This document shows, piece by piece, positions 16,668 to 25,684 of a stretch of DNA of 64,000 nt (position 1 is its first letter; every line of letters starts with the position of its first letter). The translations under genes were made by a program, and so were the position numbers. This stretch comes from Streptomyces sp. NWU339. GTDB lineage: Bacteria; Actinomycetota; Actinomycetes; Streptomycetales; Streptomycetaceae. The notes under the pieces were generated by a model that was given only the letters and a program-made list of their open reading frames with translations, had not been told where the DNA came from and did not search any database. The DNA lies in assembly GCF_003143855.1 (NCBI RefSeq), contig NZ_QFRK01000031.1, forward strand, positions 1 to 64,000. The letters run 5' to 3'.

Positions 16668-16827
16668 GACCGTGACCTCCCGCGCCGGGCCGGTGCTCGT
16701 TCACACCGTCGGCTAGATGGGCCGGATGGACTCCCACAGGTTCCCATTCCTCCGCGCACCCGGCATTACGGATACCTCCGTCAGGGGGGCCCGGAAGAGT
16801 GCGGCGGGCGTGCGAGAGAATGGCCGT

Positions 16828-17370
16828 ATGGAGATGCCGAGGAACGAACGGTTGCCGGACAATCCGCAGGTACTGGTCGTCGGCCAGGACGGCATGGCGC
16901 TCGGTGGCGGCACCGGGGACGAGGACTCCCGCGAGGTTCCGGTGACGGAGCAGGTGGAGCAGCCCGCGAAGGTCATGCGGATCGGCAGCATGATCAAGCA
17001 GCTGCTGGAGGAGGTGCGCGCGGCTCCTCTGGACGAGGCCAGCCGGGCGCGGCTCAAGGAGATCCACGCCAGCTCGGTGAAGGAGCTGGAGGACGGGCTC
17101 GCGCCGCAGCTGGTCGAGGAGCTGGAGCGGCTCTCCCTGCCCTTCACGGACGAGGCGACCCCGAGCGACGCCGAACTGCGGATCGCGCAGGCCCAGCTGG
17201 TGGGCTGGCTGGAGGGCCTCTTCCACGGCATTCAGACCACGCTCTTCGCCCAGCAGATGGCCGCGCGTGCCCAGCTGGAGCAGATGCGCCGCGCCCTCCC
17301 GCCGGGCATGGGGGACGGCGGCCAGGAGGAACCCCCGATGGGCGGCCGCGCGGGCGGCCCGTACCTGTAG
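16828..17370 (+). CDS. bpa: Bacterial proteasome activator Bpa (PafE) family protein
   Basis: The 180-residue protein matches the Bpa/PafE family, ring-forming proteins that open the 20S proteasome gate without ATP. Evidence: an acidic N terminus, a four-helix core (about 50-150, M-I-K-Q-L-L-E-E-V-R-A-A-P-L-D-E) and the C-terminal G-P-Y-L, the Gly-x-Tyr-Leu tail that docks in proteasome pockets. Length is close to the M. tuberculosis protein. I chose the ATG at 16828; a GTG at 16810 is an alternative. Confidence 0.88.
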   Translation: MEMPRNERLPDNPQVLVVGQDGMALGGGTGDEDSREVPVTEQVEQPAKVMRIGSMIKQLLEEVRAAPLDEASRARLKEIHASSVKELEDGLAPQLVEELERLSLPFTDEATPSDAELRIAQAQLVGWLEGLFHGIQTTLFAQQMAARAQLEQMRRALPPGMGDGGQEEPPMGGRAGGPYL

Positions 17371-17424
17371 TCGCCCCGGCGCGGTACATGAACCCCGCGA
17401 TACATGAACACAGCCCATGAACAC

Positions 17425-17456
17425 AAAGGGGTCCGGCCCGGAAGCCGGGCCCCTTT
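17425..17456. terminator. Bidirectional hairpin terminator
   Basis: AAAGGGG-T-CCGGC pairs with GCCGG-G-CCCCTTT (13 pairs including one T.G). It has A-rich and T-rich feet, between the convergent bpa and kinase genes. Confidence 0.8.
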
Positions 17457-17484
17457 CACCTGAGCCGCACCCGGGAGTACCCGG

Positions 17485-19143
17485 TCAGGCGGACGGCGGG
17501 TTGCCCGTGGAGACGTAGAGCTGGATCTTGGGCATGTCCTCGGGGTCGACGGCCGTGCCGGCGGCGGGGAACTGGTTCATGACCGCTCCTTCGCCGTAGG
17601 TGTTCTCGTCGACGTTGCGCACGTCCAGGTCCCAGCCGGCTTCCTGGAAGCACTGCTTGACCGACCTGATGTACTTGAACTTCAGGTTCGGGATCTCGAT
17701 CTTGTCGGGGTCGTTGTACGACTCCTTCGGCTCCGTGCACTCGTCAGGGTCGATCGTCCTGGACGGATCGGGCCCCCGGTAGTCGGCCGCCTTGCCGGCG
17801 GACGCGGACGCCGACGCGGCGCTGACCCCGCCACCCTGGTCGTCGCCGTTCCCCCCGCCGTTGGACAGCAGGGCCGCGACCAGGCCGCCGACGGCGAGCA
17901 CGGACACGACGATCGAGCCGATGATCACCGGCTTGTTGTTCCTGCCGCTGCCCGAACCGCCCGGAGCCGGGTTCTGCGGCGACAGGTTGTACGGCGGCGG
18001 GGTCGACGGGCCGCCCTGCTGCGGGACGTACGGCGACGGGTGGGGCGTCTGGTAGCCGCCCTGCTGCGGATAGCCGTAACCCACAGACGGCGCGGGGGCC
18101 GGAGTGCCGTACGGGTTCGGGTGCGGGGCCGGCTGGTACGGCGTCTGGACGCTGCCCCGGGCCCCCGGCGCCGACGACTGGCCGACCGGCGGGAACACCG
18201 CGGAGCCGACGCCCGAGCCGCTCTGCCCGTGGGTACCGGGGACGATGCTCGGCGGGGCCGCCTGGAAGGACTGGCCCACCCGCAGGCACTCGCCGCGCAT
18301 GGCCTCGGCGCTGGGGAAACGCTCGTTCGGATTCTTCTTCAGCGCGCGGGTGATCAGCGCGTCGACGGCCGGGGGCAGCGAGCGGTTGACCGAGGAGGCG
18401 AGCGGCGGCTCCTCCTGCACGTGCGCGTACGCGATGGCCAGCGGCGAGTCCGCGTCGAACGGGAGCCGCCCGGTGACCAGTTGGAAGAGCATGATGCCGA
18501 CCGAGTACAGGTCGGAGCGCGCGTCGACGCCCCGGCCGAGCGCCTGCTCGGGCGAGAGGTACTGCGGGGTGCCGACGACCATGCCGGTCTGCGTCATCGA
18601 CGTCACGCCGGACTGCATGGCGCGGGCGATGCCGAAGTCCATCACCTTGACCACGCCGCGCTTGGTCATCATCACGTTGCCCGGCTTGATGTCCCGGTGG
18701 ACCAGGCCCTTCTCGTGGCTGATCTCCAGGGCGGCCAGCACGTCGGCGGTGATCTTCAACGCCTTGTCGGCGGGCATCGCGCCCTGCTGCCGCACGTCCT
18801 CGTCGAGCACGGAGCCGAGCGGGCGGCCCTCGACGTACTCCATGACGATGTACGGCGTCGTCATGCCGTCCACATCGTCCTCGCCGGTGTCGAAGACCGA
18901 GACGATGTTGGTGTGCGTGAGCTTCGCCACGGCCTGGGCCTCGCGGCGGAAGCGCTCGCGGAAGGCCTGCTCCCGGCCGAGTTCCGTGTGCAAGGTCTTG
19001 ATGGCGACCTGACGGTCGAGCACGCTGTCGTACGCGAGGTGGACCGAGGCCATGCCGCCCTGGCCGAGCAGGTCCCGCAACTGGTAGCGGCCACCGGCGA
19101 GCGCCCGCCCCGCGTTCCGGCCCTGTGCGCCGTCCTGGCTCAT
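17485..19143 (-). CDS. Receptor Ser/Thr protein kinase with one PASTA domain
   Basis: The 552-residue kinase is cytoplasmic at its N terminus: a kinase domain (about 20-280) with G-Q-G-G-M-A-S-V, catalytic H-R-D-I-K-P-G-N and D-F-G-I-A, and the activation loop M-T-Q-T-G-M-V-V-G-T-P. A Pro/Gly/Tyr-rich juxtamembrane linker follows (about 290-425), then one TM helix (about 428-450), an Ala/Ser spacer, and one C-terminal PASTA-like domain (about 485-550) that may sense cell-wall fragments. It is divergent from a second kinase with an almost identical activation loop. The ATG at 19143 is the only start that gives a standard kinase N terminus. Confidence 0.92.
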   Translation of the reverse strand: MSQDGAQGRNAGRALAGGRYQLRDLLGQGGMASVHLAYDSVLDRQVAIKTLHTELGREQAFRERFRREAQAVAKLTHTNIVSVFDTGEDDVDGMTTPYIVMEYVEGRPLGSVLDEDVRQQGAMPADKALKITADVLAALEISHEKGLVHRDIKPGNVMMTKRGVVKVMDFGIARAMQSGVTSMTQTGMVVGTPQYLSPEQALGRGVDARSDLYSVGIMLFQLVTGRLPFDADSPLAIAYAHVQEEPPLASSVNRSLPPAVDALITRALKKNPNERFPSAEAMRGECLRVGQSFQAAPPSIVPGTHGQSGSGVGSAVFPPVGQSSAPGARGSVQTPYQPAPHPNPYGTPAPAPSVGYGYPQQGGYQTPHPSPYVPQQGGPSTPPPYNLSPQNPAPGGSGSGRNNKPVIIGSIVVSVLAVGGLVAALLSNGGGNGDDQGGGVSAASASASAGKAADYRGPDPSRTIDPDECTEPKESYNDPDKIEIPNLKFKYIRSVKQCFQEAGWDLDVRNVDENTYGEGAVMNQFPAAGTAVDPEDMPKIQLYVSTGNPPSA

Positions 19144-19521
19144 GTTCCGCGTCCCCCGTAGCCTCTCCGGCGCTGCCGTCGGCGACCGATGCCTTGTAGA
19201 TCTGAGTAGATCGAATGCGCTATTCCCGGCCAAGTCTGCCGCAGGCCACCGGCACGTCAAGCACGGGGCCCGTTCCGTGACGGTACGGAAAAGAAGCGTC
19301 GCGGAAGCGTTACCGAGGACGTGCGGCCGAAGCACTCCCTGGTACACAGAGGCACACAGAATTTGCATGACGATACGGAGAACGGGTTTCATGGCCGGTC
19401 CGTCTCGTGCTGGTCCTGGCAACCCGTCTCGGACCGGAGGCCCCCGTAGAGGCTGTAGCGTGGCCGACGGAGACCGTGACAACACCGCGCGCACCGCGGG
19501 CAGAAACGACGGCGAGGACCG
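19144..19521. other. Divergent promoter region between two kinase genes
   Basis: 378 bp without a gene. It must hold both kinase promoters. A T/A-richer segment lies at about 19190-19225 and another at about 19345-19395, but I could not fix convincing -35/-10 pairs or an operator. Confidence 0.5.
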
Positions 19522-21144
19522 ATGGCACAGCAGCAGCGCGCTCAGGGCCCGTCCGACCCCGAGGCGACTGGCGGCGGAATGTCGGACGCGCCGGACAACT
19601 GGGGTAACGGCGGGCTCATCGGCGACGGCCGTTACCGGCTGACGCACCGACTCGGCCGGGGCGGCATGGCCGAGGTGTTCGCCGCCGAGGACGTGCGTCT
19701 CGGGCGTACGGTCGCGGTCAAACTGATGCGTGCCGATCTCGCCGAGGACCCGATCGCCAAAGCGCGTTTCACGCGCGAGGCGCAGTCGGTGGCGGGTCTC
19801 AACCACCATGCGATCGTCGCCGTGTACGACTCCGGTGAGGACACGGTGGGCGGCCAGGCCGTGCCGTACATCGTCATGGAGATCGTCGAGGGCCGCACGA
19901 TCCGCGATCTCCTGCTCAACGCCGAGGCGCCCGGCCCCGAACAGGCGCTGATCATCGTCTCCGGTGTGCTGGAGGCTCTGGCCTACTCGCACCAGCACGG
20001 CATCGTGCACCGCGACATCAAGCCCGCCAACGTCATCATCACCAACAACGGCGCCGTGAAGGTGATGGACTTCGGCATCGCCCGCGCGATGCACGGCGCG
20101 TCCACGACGATGACGCAGACCGGCATGGTCATGGGCACCCCGCAGTACCTCTCGCCCGAGCAGGCGCTCGGCAAGGCCGTCGACCACCGGTCCGACCTGT
20201 ACGCGACCGGCTGCATGCTGTACGAACTCCTGGCGCTGCGGCCCCCGTTCACCGGTGAGACGCCGCTGTCCGTGGTCTACCAGCACGTTCAGGACATCCC
20301 CACGCCCCCGTCGGAGGTCTCGGACGCCAGCCCGCCGGAGCTGGACGGGCTCGTCATGCGCTCACTCGCCAAGGAGCCGGACGACCGTTTCCAGACGGCC
20401 GAGGAGATGCGCGGACTGGTCCAGTACGGGCTGCAGATGCTCTACGACCAGGGCGGCCACACCGGCACCTGGAACACCGGCGTGGTGGACATGCACGACG
20501 GCCGGCACACCCCGTCGGCCGGTTTCGCCGGTACGACGGCGATGCCGCACCCGGACGCCACCGGCACCGCGGCCATTCCGCAGCCGATCCTGCCCAACCG
20601 GTACGGCGGTGGGGACGACGGCGGCTTCGAGGGCGGCGGCAACCGGGGCAGCGGCCGCGGCAAGCTGTGGATCCTCGCGGTGCTCGCGGTGATCGCCATC
20701 ACGGCGGGTGTCGCGCTGGCGTTGAACAGCAGCGGGGCGGACAAGGACACCGACCGGCCGGTCGAGTCCCCGAGCTCCTCGCAGTCCAGCGAGGAGAAGG
20801 AGAAGAAGCCCAGCGAGTCGCCGAGCGACGACGCCACCGAGGAGCCGCCGGCGCCGGGCAACACGGACACCGGCACCGGCAACGGCTACGGCAACGGGTC
20901 CGGGGGCAACAACAACTGGCCCCCGTCGTACCCCCAGTCCCCGACGCCGTCGGACGACCAGTCGCAGCCCGAGGACCCGACGGACGACCCGACGGACGTC
21001 CCGACCACGCCGACGGACAACCCGACGGACGAGCAGCCGCCGCCACCGACGAACCCGGACCCGGAGACGGGCGGCGCGGACGGCGGCCCGGTCAACGGCG
21101 GCACGGAGGGCGGCGGAGACATCGGCGCCGTGACCGGCGGCTGA
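19522..21144 (+). CDS. Receptor Ser/Thr protein kinase, PASTA-less, disordered ectodomain
   Basis: The 540-residue kinase has its catalytic domain at about 36-300 (G-R-G-G-M-A-E-V-F; H-R-D-I-K-P-A-N; D-F-G-I-A; loop M-T-Q-T-G-M-V-M-G-T-P), a short linker, one TM helix (about 378-397), and an outside part (about 400-540) made only of Ser/Pro/Thr/Asp/Gly low complexity, including D-D-P-T-D and D-N-P-T-D repeats. No PASTA or other sensor fold is visible, unlike its divergent partner. The outside tail may lie in the cell wall (inference). The ATG at 19522 is chosen; an internal Met at residue 20 is possible. Confidence 0.9.
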   Translation: MAQQQRAQGPSDPEATGGGMSDAPDNWGNGGLIGDGRYRLTHRLGRGGMAEVFAAEDVRLGRTVAVKLMRADLAEDPIAKARFTREAQSVAGLNHHAIVAVYDSGEDTVGGQAVPYIVMEIVEGRTIRDLLLNAEAPGPEQALIIVSGVLEALAYSHQHGIVHRDIKPANVIITNNGAVKVMDFGIARAMHGASTTMTQTGMVMGTPQYLSPEQALGKAVDHRSDLYATGCMLYELLALRPPFTGETPLSVVYQHVQDIPTPPSEVSDASPPELDGLVMRSLAKEPDDRFQTAEEMRGLVQYGLQMLYDQGGHTGTWNTGVVDMHDGRHTPSAGFAGTTAMPHPDATGTAAIPQPILPNRYGGGDDGGFEGGGNRGSGRGKLWILAVLAVIAITAGVALALNSSGADKDTDRPVESPSSSQSSEEKEKKPSESPSDDATEEPPAPGNTDTGTGNGYGNGSGGNNNWPPSYPQSPTPSDDQSQPEDPTDDPTDVPTTPTDNPTDEQPPPPTNPDPETGGADGGPVNGGTEGGGDIGAVTGG

Positions 21145-21148
21145 CCGA

Positions 21149-21169
21149 GGGCGGGCCCTGCGCCCGCCC
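21149..21169 (+). terminator. Short hairpin terminator after the kinase gene
   Basis: GGGCGGGC / GCCCGCCC, an 8-bp stem with a CCTGC loop, 5 bp after the stop. Confidence 0.55.
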
Positions 21170-21813
21170 CGTGAGCGCCTCCGGTAGCCGTTGAGGCGCA
21201 TCCACCACACGCGGCGCACCGCCGCGGCCGCGACCCCGCCCCGGCCGAGCAGGCTGAACGGGTGGATGTCGCCGCACACACCCCGCGTGCCCCGCGCGGC
21301 GGACGCCGGTCGGCGTGCCGCCGCGCCCAATGGGGGCGCGTGAGGCACGGGGGCGGTCCACATGAGCGCGACGCCCCGCCGGATGGCCGATCCTCGCGCA
21401 CCCCTGTGAGCTGCGAATTGTCTCACTCAGTAGTTATTAGTCGCATCATGTGCTCATTCTGGCGCGGGGTGCGACACTCAACCCTTCCCGAGCCCGGGGT
21501 CCCCGGGATAACGTGCCGTTGCCCCGGCCTCCTGCAAGGCTGTGACCAGCGCGCCTTCCCGGCCTTTCCGATTTACTTGGAAATCCAAGCAAAATCCCAG
21601 GTCAGGGAGGGTTTCACAGAAATGTGGCGCACTGGGTAACGTGCTTGTTGCAGGTCGCTCGCCGGGGCACCTGTCACGCCTGTTCCCGGCCGAGCGGCAC
21701 CCACCCCGTGCCCGTGGTCGAGAAGAGGTGAGCCTCCCCCAGGCCTTGACGAGCTGGAGGAGGACCCCAGACCTACCGGCAACCCCGGGGGTCGGACCGA
21801 CGGAGGAGCACAC
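21170..21813. other. Long non-coding stretch before the second bkd operon
   Basis: About 640 bp with no ORF I trust. It holds an AT-rich segment at 21415-21460, a likely promoter, and a perfect CTTGGA-AA-TCCAAG dyad at 21576-21589. The remainder shows no recognised feature. Confidence 0.5.
21576..21589. promoter_or_regulatory. Operator-like dyad upstream of the second bkd operon
   Basis: CTTGGA-AA-TCCAAG is a perfect 6-2-6 palindrome, extended by outer TT/AA pairs. It lies 225 bp before the E1 alpha start in locally AT-rich DNA. The binding protein is unknown; an Lrp-type regulator such as BkdR is one possibility. Confidence 0.5.
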
Positions 21814-23094
21814 GTGACCGTGGAGAGCACTGCCGCGCACGCACCGCGACGCAGCGCCGGAAGCAACGCCGGCGCCACCGGCACCAAACGCACCACCAGC
21901 ACCACTGCCAAGAAGACCACCGCGGCCAAGAAGGCCACCGCGGCCAAGAAGGCCACCACGGCCAAGAAGGCCGCCACGGCCAAGAAGGCCGGCGGCACGG
22001 TGAAGAGTGCCGAGCCCCACCTCGTGCAACTGCTGACGCCCGAGGGCGAGCGCGTCGAGAACGCCGAGTTCGACCAGTACGTCGAGGGCATCACCGCCGA
22101 GGACCTCCGCGGCCTGTACCGCGACATGGTGCTCACCCGCCGCTTCGACGCCGAGGCGACCTCGCTGCAGCGCCAGGGCGAGCTGGGCCTGTGGGCCTCG
22201 CTGCTGGGTCAGGAGGCGGCGCAGATCGGCTCCGGCCGGGCGCTGCGCGACGACGACTACGTCTTCCCCACCTACCGCGAACACGGCGTCGCCTGGTGCC
22301 GCGGGGTGGACCCGACCAACCTGCTCGGCATGTTCCGCGGCGTCAACAACGGTGGCTGGGACCCGAACGGCAACAACTTCCACCTGTACACGATCGTCAT
22401 CGGCTCCCAGGCGCTGCACGCCACGGGCTACGCGATGGGCGTCGCCAAGGACGGCGCGGACAGCGCGGTGATCGCCTACTTCGGCGACGGCGCCTCCAGC
22501 CAGGGCGACGTGGCCGAGGCGTTCACCTTCTCCGCGGTCTACAACGCCCCGGTGGTGTTCTTCTGCCAGAACAACCAGTGGGCGATCTCCGAGCCGACCG
22601 AGAGGCAGTCCCGCGTCCCGCTGTACCAGCGCGCGCAGGGCTTCGGCTTCCCGGGCGTGCGGGTGGACGGCAACGACGTGCTGGCGAGCCTCGCCGTCAC
22701 CCGGTGGGCCCTGGAGCGGGCCCGCGGCGGTGAGGGGCCGACGCTGATCGAGGCGTTCACCTACCGCATGGGTGCCCACACCACCTCCGACGACCCCACC
22801 CGCTACCGTCACGACGACGAGCGGGCCGCCTGGGAGGCCAAGGACCCGATCCTGCGCCTTCGCCGCCACCTGGAGTCCGCACACCACGCGGACGAGGGAT
22901 TCTTCGCGGAACTGGAGAGCGAGAGCGAGACGTTGGGCAAACGAGTGCGCGAAGTGGTCCGCGCCATGCCGGACCCGGACCACTTCGCCATCTTCGAGAA
23001 CGCGTATGCGGACGGACACGCCCTCGTCGACGAGGAGCGGGCGCAGTTCGCCGCCTACCAGGCGTCGTTCGACGACGTGGACGGGGGCAAGTGA
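21814..23094 (+). CDS. bkdA: Branched-chain 2-oxo acid dehydrogenase E1 alpha subunit (second operon), with Lys/Ala-rich N-terminal extension
   Basis: The 426-residue E1 alpha has an enzyme core from about residue 70, with the thiamine-diphosphate motif G-D-G-A-S-S-Q-G-D (about 227-235) through Q-N-N (about 252-254), and the H-T-T-S-D-D loop (about 319-324). It is longer than the first copy because of about 65 extra N-terminal residues with five A-K-K-x-x-x hexapeptides (about 32-61), histone-H1-like and basic. Start: GTG at 21814 after GGAGGAG. The next gene starts one base after the stop. The symbol follows S. avermitilis naming for the other bkd operon (from memory). Confidence 0.9.
   Translation: MTVESTAAHAPRRSAGSNAGATGTKRTTSTTAKKTTAAKKATAAKKATTAKKAATAKKAGGTVKSAEPHLVQLLTPEGERVENAEFDQYVEGITAEDLRGLYRDMVLTRRFDAEATSLQRQGELGLWASLLGQEAAQIGSGRALRDDDYVFPTYREHGVAWCRGVDPTNLLGMFRGVNNGGWDPNGNNFHLYTIVIGSQALHATGYAMGVAKDGADSAVIAYFGDGASSQGDVAEAFTFSAVYNAPVVFFCQNNQWAISEPTERQSRVPLYQRAQGFGFPGVRVDGNDVLASLAVTRWALERARGGEGPTLIEAFTYRMGAHTTSDDPTRYRHDDERAAWEAKDPILRLRRHLESAHHADEGFFAELESESETLGKRVREVVRAMPDPDHFAIFENAYADGHALVDEERAQFAAYQASFDDVDGGK
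21907..21996 (+). repeat. Five 18-bp tandem repeats encoding AKK units
   Basis: GCCAAGAAG followed by nine variable bases, five units in a row, inside the E1 alpha N-terminal extension. The reading frame is kept, so unit number can change without breaking the gene. Confidence 0.85.
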
Positions 23095-23095
23095 C

Positions 23096-24088
23096 ATGGC
23101 GGAGACCGTGACATCCAAGAACATGGCCCTGGCCAAGGCGATCAACGAGTCGCTGCGCCGTGCCCTGGACACCGACCCCAAGGTCCTCGTCATGGGCGAG
23201 GACGTCGGCAAGCTCGGCGGCGTGTTCCGGGTGACGGACGGGCTGCAGAAGGACTTCGGCGAGAGCCGCGTCATCGACACCCCGCTCGCCGAGTCGGGCA
23301 TCGTCGGCACGGCGATCGGCCTCGCCCTGCGCGGCTACCGCCCGGTGGTCGAGATCCAGTTCGACGGTTTCGTCTTCCCGGCGTACGACCAGATCGTCAC
23401 ACAGTTGGCGAAGATGCACGCCCGTTCGCTGGGCAAGGTGAAGCTCCCGGTCGTCGTGCGCATCCCCTACGGCGGCGGCATCGGCGCGGTCGAGCACCAC
23501 TCCGAGTCCCCTGAGTCGCTGTTCGCCCATGTGGCGGGCCTGAAGGTGGTCTCCCCGTCCGACGCGTCGGACGCGTACTGGATGATGCAGCAGGCCATCC
23601 AGAGCGACGACCCGGTGATCTTCTTCGAGCCCAAGCGGCGCTACTGGGACAAGGCCGAGGTCAACACCGAGGCGATCCCCGGACCGCTGCACACCGCGCG
23701 CGTGGTCCGTGAGGGCACCGACCTGACGCTGGCGGCCTACGGGCCGATGGTGAAGCTCTGCCGGGAGGTCGCGGACGCCGCCGCCGAGGAGGGCCGCTCC
23801 CTGGAGGTGCTGGACCTGCGCTCGGTCTCCCCGCTCGACTTCGACTCGATCCAGGCGTCGGTGGAGAAGACCCGCCGCCTGGTCGTCGTCCACGAGGCAC
23901 CGGTGTTCTTCGGTTCGGGCGCGGAGATCGCCGCGCGGATCACGGAGCGCTGCTTCTACCATTTGGAGGCCCCGGTCCTGCGGGTGGGCGGCTACCACGC
24001 CCCGTACCCGCCGGCCCGCCTGGAGGAGTCCTACCTCCCGGACCTGGACCGGGTGCTGGACGCCGTCGACCGCTCGCTGGCGTACTGA
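23096..24088 (+). CDS. bkdB: Branched-chain 2-oxo acid dehydrogenase E1 beta subunit (second operon)
   Basis: The 330-residue E1 beta partners the preceding E1 alpha. Same layout as the first copy: G-E-D-V-G-K-L-G-G-V-F-R (about 33-44), D-T-P-L-A-E-S (about 60-66), Y-G-G-G-I-G-A-V-E-H-H (about 124-134) and the C-terminal transketolase domain ending near L-P-D-L-D-R-V-L-D-A. Similarity to the first-operon copy is high throughout, as expected of an old paralogue pair. ATG at 23096. Confidence 0.92.
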   Translation: MAETVTSKNMALAKAINESLRRALDTDPKVLVMGEDVGKLGGVFRVTDGLQKDFGESRVIDTPLAESGIVGTAIGLALRGYRPVVEIQFDGFVFPAYDQIVTQLAKMHARSLGKVKLPVVVRIPYGGGIGAVEHHSESPESLFAHVAGLKVVSPSDASDAYWMMQQAIQSDDPVIFFEPKRRYWDKAEVNTEAIPGPLHTARVVREGTDLTLAAYGPMVKLCREVADAAAEEGRSLEVLDLRSVSPLDFDSIQASVEKTRRLVVVHEAPVFFGSGAEIAARITERCFYHLEAPVLRVGGYHAPYPPARLEESYLPDLDRVLDAVDRSLAY

Positions 24089-24099
24089 GGGAGAGGGTC

Positions 24100-25578
24100 G
24101 TGACGACGATGACGAACGCGTCCGTACGCGAGTTCAAGATGCCGGACGTGGGCGAGGGCCTCACCGAGGCCGAGATCCTCAAGTGGTACGTCCAGCCCGG
24201 TGACACGGTCACCGACGGCCAGGTGGTGTGCGAGGTCGAGACGGCGAAGGCGGCCGTCGAACTCCCCATCCCCTACAACGGCGTGGTCCGCGAGCTGCAC
24301 TTCCCCGAGGGCACCACGGTGGACGTGGGCACGTCCATCATCGCGGTGGACGTCTCGGGCGGTGCGGCACCGGCGGCGGAGGAGGCACCCGCCCCGGTCG
24401 CCGAGCCCGCTGCCGCACCGGCCGAGCAGTCGGCGAAACCGGAAGCGGAGCCGGCGACGGGCTCGGGCCGCCAGCCCGTGCTGGTCGGCTACGGCGTGGC
24501 GACGTCCGCCACGCGCCGCCGCCCCCGCAAGGCAGCGCCCGAGGTCTTCGCCCAGCAGGCGGCGGCCACGGCGGTCCAGGCGGAGCTGAACGGCCACACC
24601 CCGGCCCCGGCAACCGCCCCGGCGTCCCCCGTCGGGCAACCGGTCGCCGACGGACGACTGCGCCCGCTGGCCAAGCCGCCGGTGCGCAAGCTGGCGAAGG
24701 ACCTCGGCGTCGACCTGGCGACGGTCACCCCGACCGGCCCGGACGGCATCATCACCCGCGAGGACGTCCACGCGGCGGTGGCCGCGACCCCGGCATCCGC
24801 GGTCCCGGCACCCGCGGCCCCGGCTGCCACCCCGGCCGTCCCGGCCCCGACTCCGGCCCCGGTGTCGTACGACACGGCGCGCGAGACCCGCATCCCGGTC
24901 AAGGGCGTCCGCAAGGCGACGGCGGCGGCGATGGTCGGCTCGGCGTTCACGGCGCCGCATGTCACCGAGTTCGTCACGGTCGACGTGACGCGCACGATGA
25001 AGCTGGTCGAGGAGCTCAAGCAGGACAAGGAGTTCACCGGCCTGCGGGTGAGCCCCCTGCTGCTGATCGCCAAGGCCCTGCTGGTCGCGATCAGACGCAA
25101 CCCCGAGGTCAACGCCTCGTGGGACGAGGCGGCCCAGGAGATCGTGGTCAAGCACTACGTCAACCTGGGCATCGCGGCGGCCACTCCGCGCGGCCTGATC
25201 GTCCCGAACATCAAGGACGCCCACGCCAAGACGCTGCCCCAGCTCGCCGAGTCCCTCGGTGAACTGGTGTCCACGGCCAGGGAGGGCAGGACCTCCCCGT
25301 CCGCGATGCAGAACGGCACGGTGACGATCACCAACGTCGGCGTCTTCGGCGTCGACACGGGCACGCCGATCCTCAACCCCGGCGAGTCGGCGATCCTCGC
25401 CGTCGGGGCGATCAAGCTCCAGCCGTGGGTCCACAAGGGCAAGGTGAAGCCCCGTCAGGTCACCACCCTGGCCCTGAGCTTCGACCACCGCCTGGTCGAC
25501 GGCGAACTCGGCTCCAAGGTCCTGGCCGACGTGGCCGCGATCCTGGAACAGCCGAAACGGTTGATCAGCTGGGCGTGA
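24100..25578 (+). CDS. bkdC: Branched-chain 2-oxo acid dehydrogenase E2 (second operon)
   Basis: The 492-residue acyltransferase has one lipoyl domain (about 8-87; lipoyl Lys in E-T-A-K-A-A), an Ala/Pro/Glu linker, a subunit-binding domain (about 185-225), a second Ala/Pro linker (about 225-265), and the catalytic domain (about 270-492) with D-H-R-L-V-D-G near the end. The GTG at 24100 follows GAGGGAGAGG; an internal ATG at codon 4 is an alternative. The operon ends here with a strong terminator and lacks an E3 gene. Confidence 0.92.
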   Translation: MTTMTNASVREFKMPDVGEGLTEAEILKWYVQPGDTVTDGQVVCEVETAKAAVELPIPYNGVVRELHFPEGTTVDVGTSIIAVDVSGGAAPAAEEAPAPVAEPAAAPAEQSAKPEAEPATGSGRQPVLVGYGVATSATRRRPRKAAPEVFAQQAAATAVQAELNGHTPAPATAPASPVGQPVADGRLRPLAKPPVRKLAKDLGVDLATVTPTGPDGIITREDVHAAVAATPASAVPAPAAPAATPAVPAPTPAPVSYDTARETRIPVKGVRKATAAAMVGSAFTAPHVTEFVTVDVTRTMKLVEELKQDKEFTGLRVSPLLLIAKALLVAIRRNPEVNASWDEAAQEIVVKHYVNLGIAAATPRGLIVPNIKDAHAKTLPQLAESLGELVSTAREGRTSPSAMQNGTVTITNVGVFGVDTGTPILNPGESAILAVGAIKLQPWVHKGKVKPRQVTTLALSFDHRLVDGELGSKVLADVAAILEQPKRLISWA

Positions 25579-25608
25579 CGGGTACCGATCGGGTAGCGTC
25601 AGGGACCT

Positions 25609-25649
25609 GAAGGGGGCGGTCGCAACTATGTTTTGCGACCGCCCCCTTC
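25609..25649 (+). terminator. Strong hairpin terminator ending the second bkd operon
   Basis: 17-bp perfect stem (25609-25625 with 25633-25649) and a 7-nt loop. This marks the right end of the core block before the accessory island. Confidence 0.85.
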
Positions 25650-25684
25650 GTCTTGCCCCAGGGCGTCTGATGCCCGATCAGGGC

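Noticed and set aside
21180..21426. Possible small minus-strand gene containing R-R-V-W-W-M-R-L-N-G-Y
   Set aside because: The frame runs on into antisense of the kinase gene, has no good ribosome site and no family I recognise.
21907..21996. CRISPR-like array from the 18-bp repeats
   Set aside because: The repeats are contiguous, in frame and coding, without spacers or cas genes.
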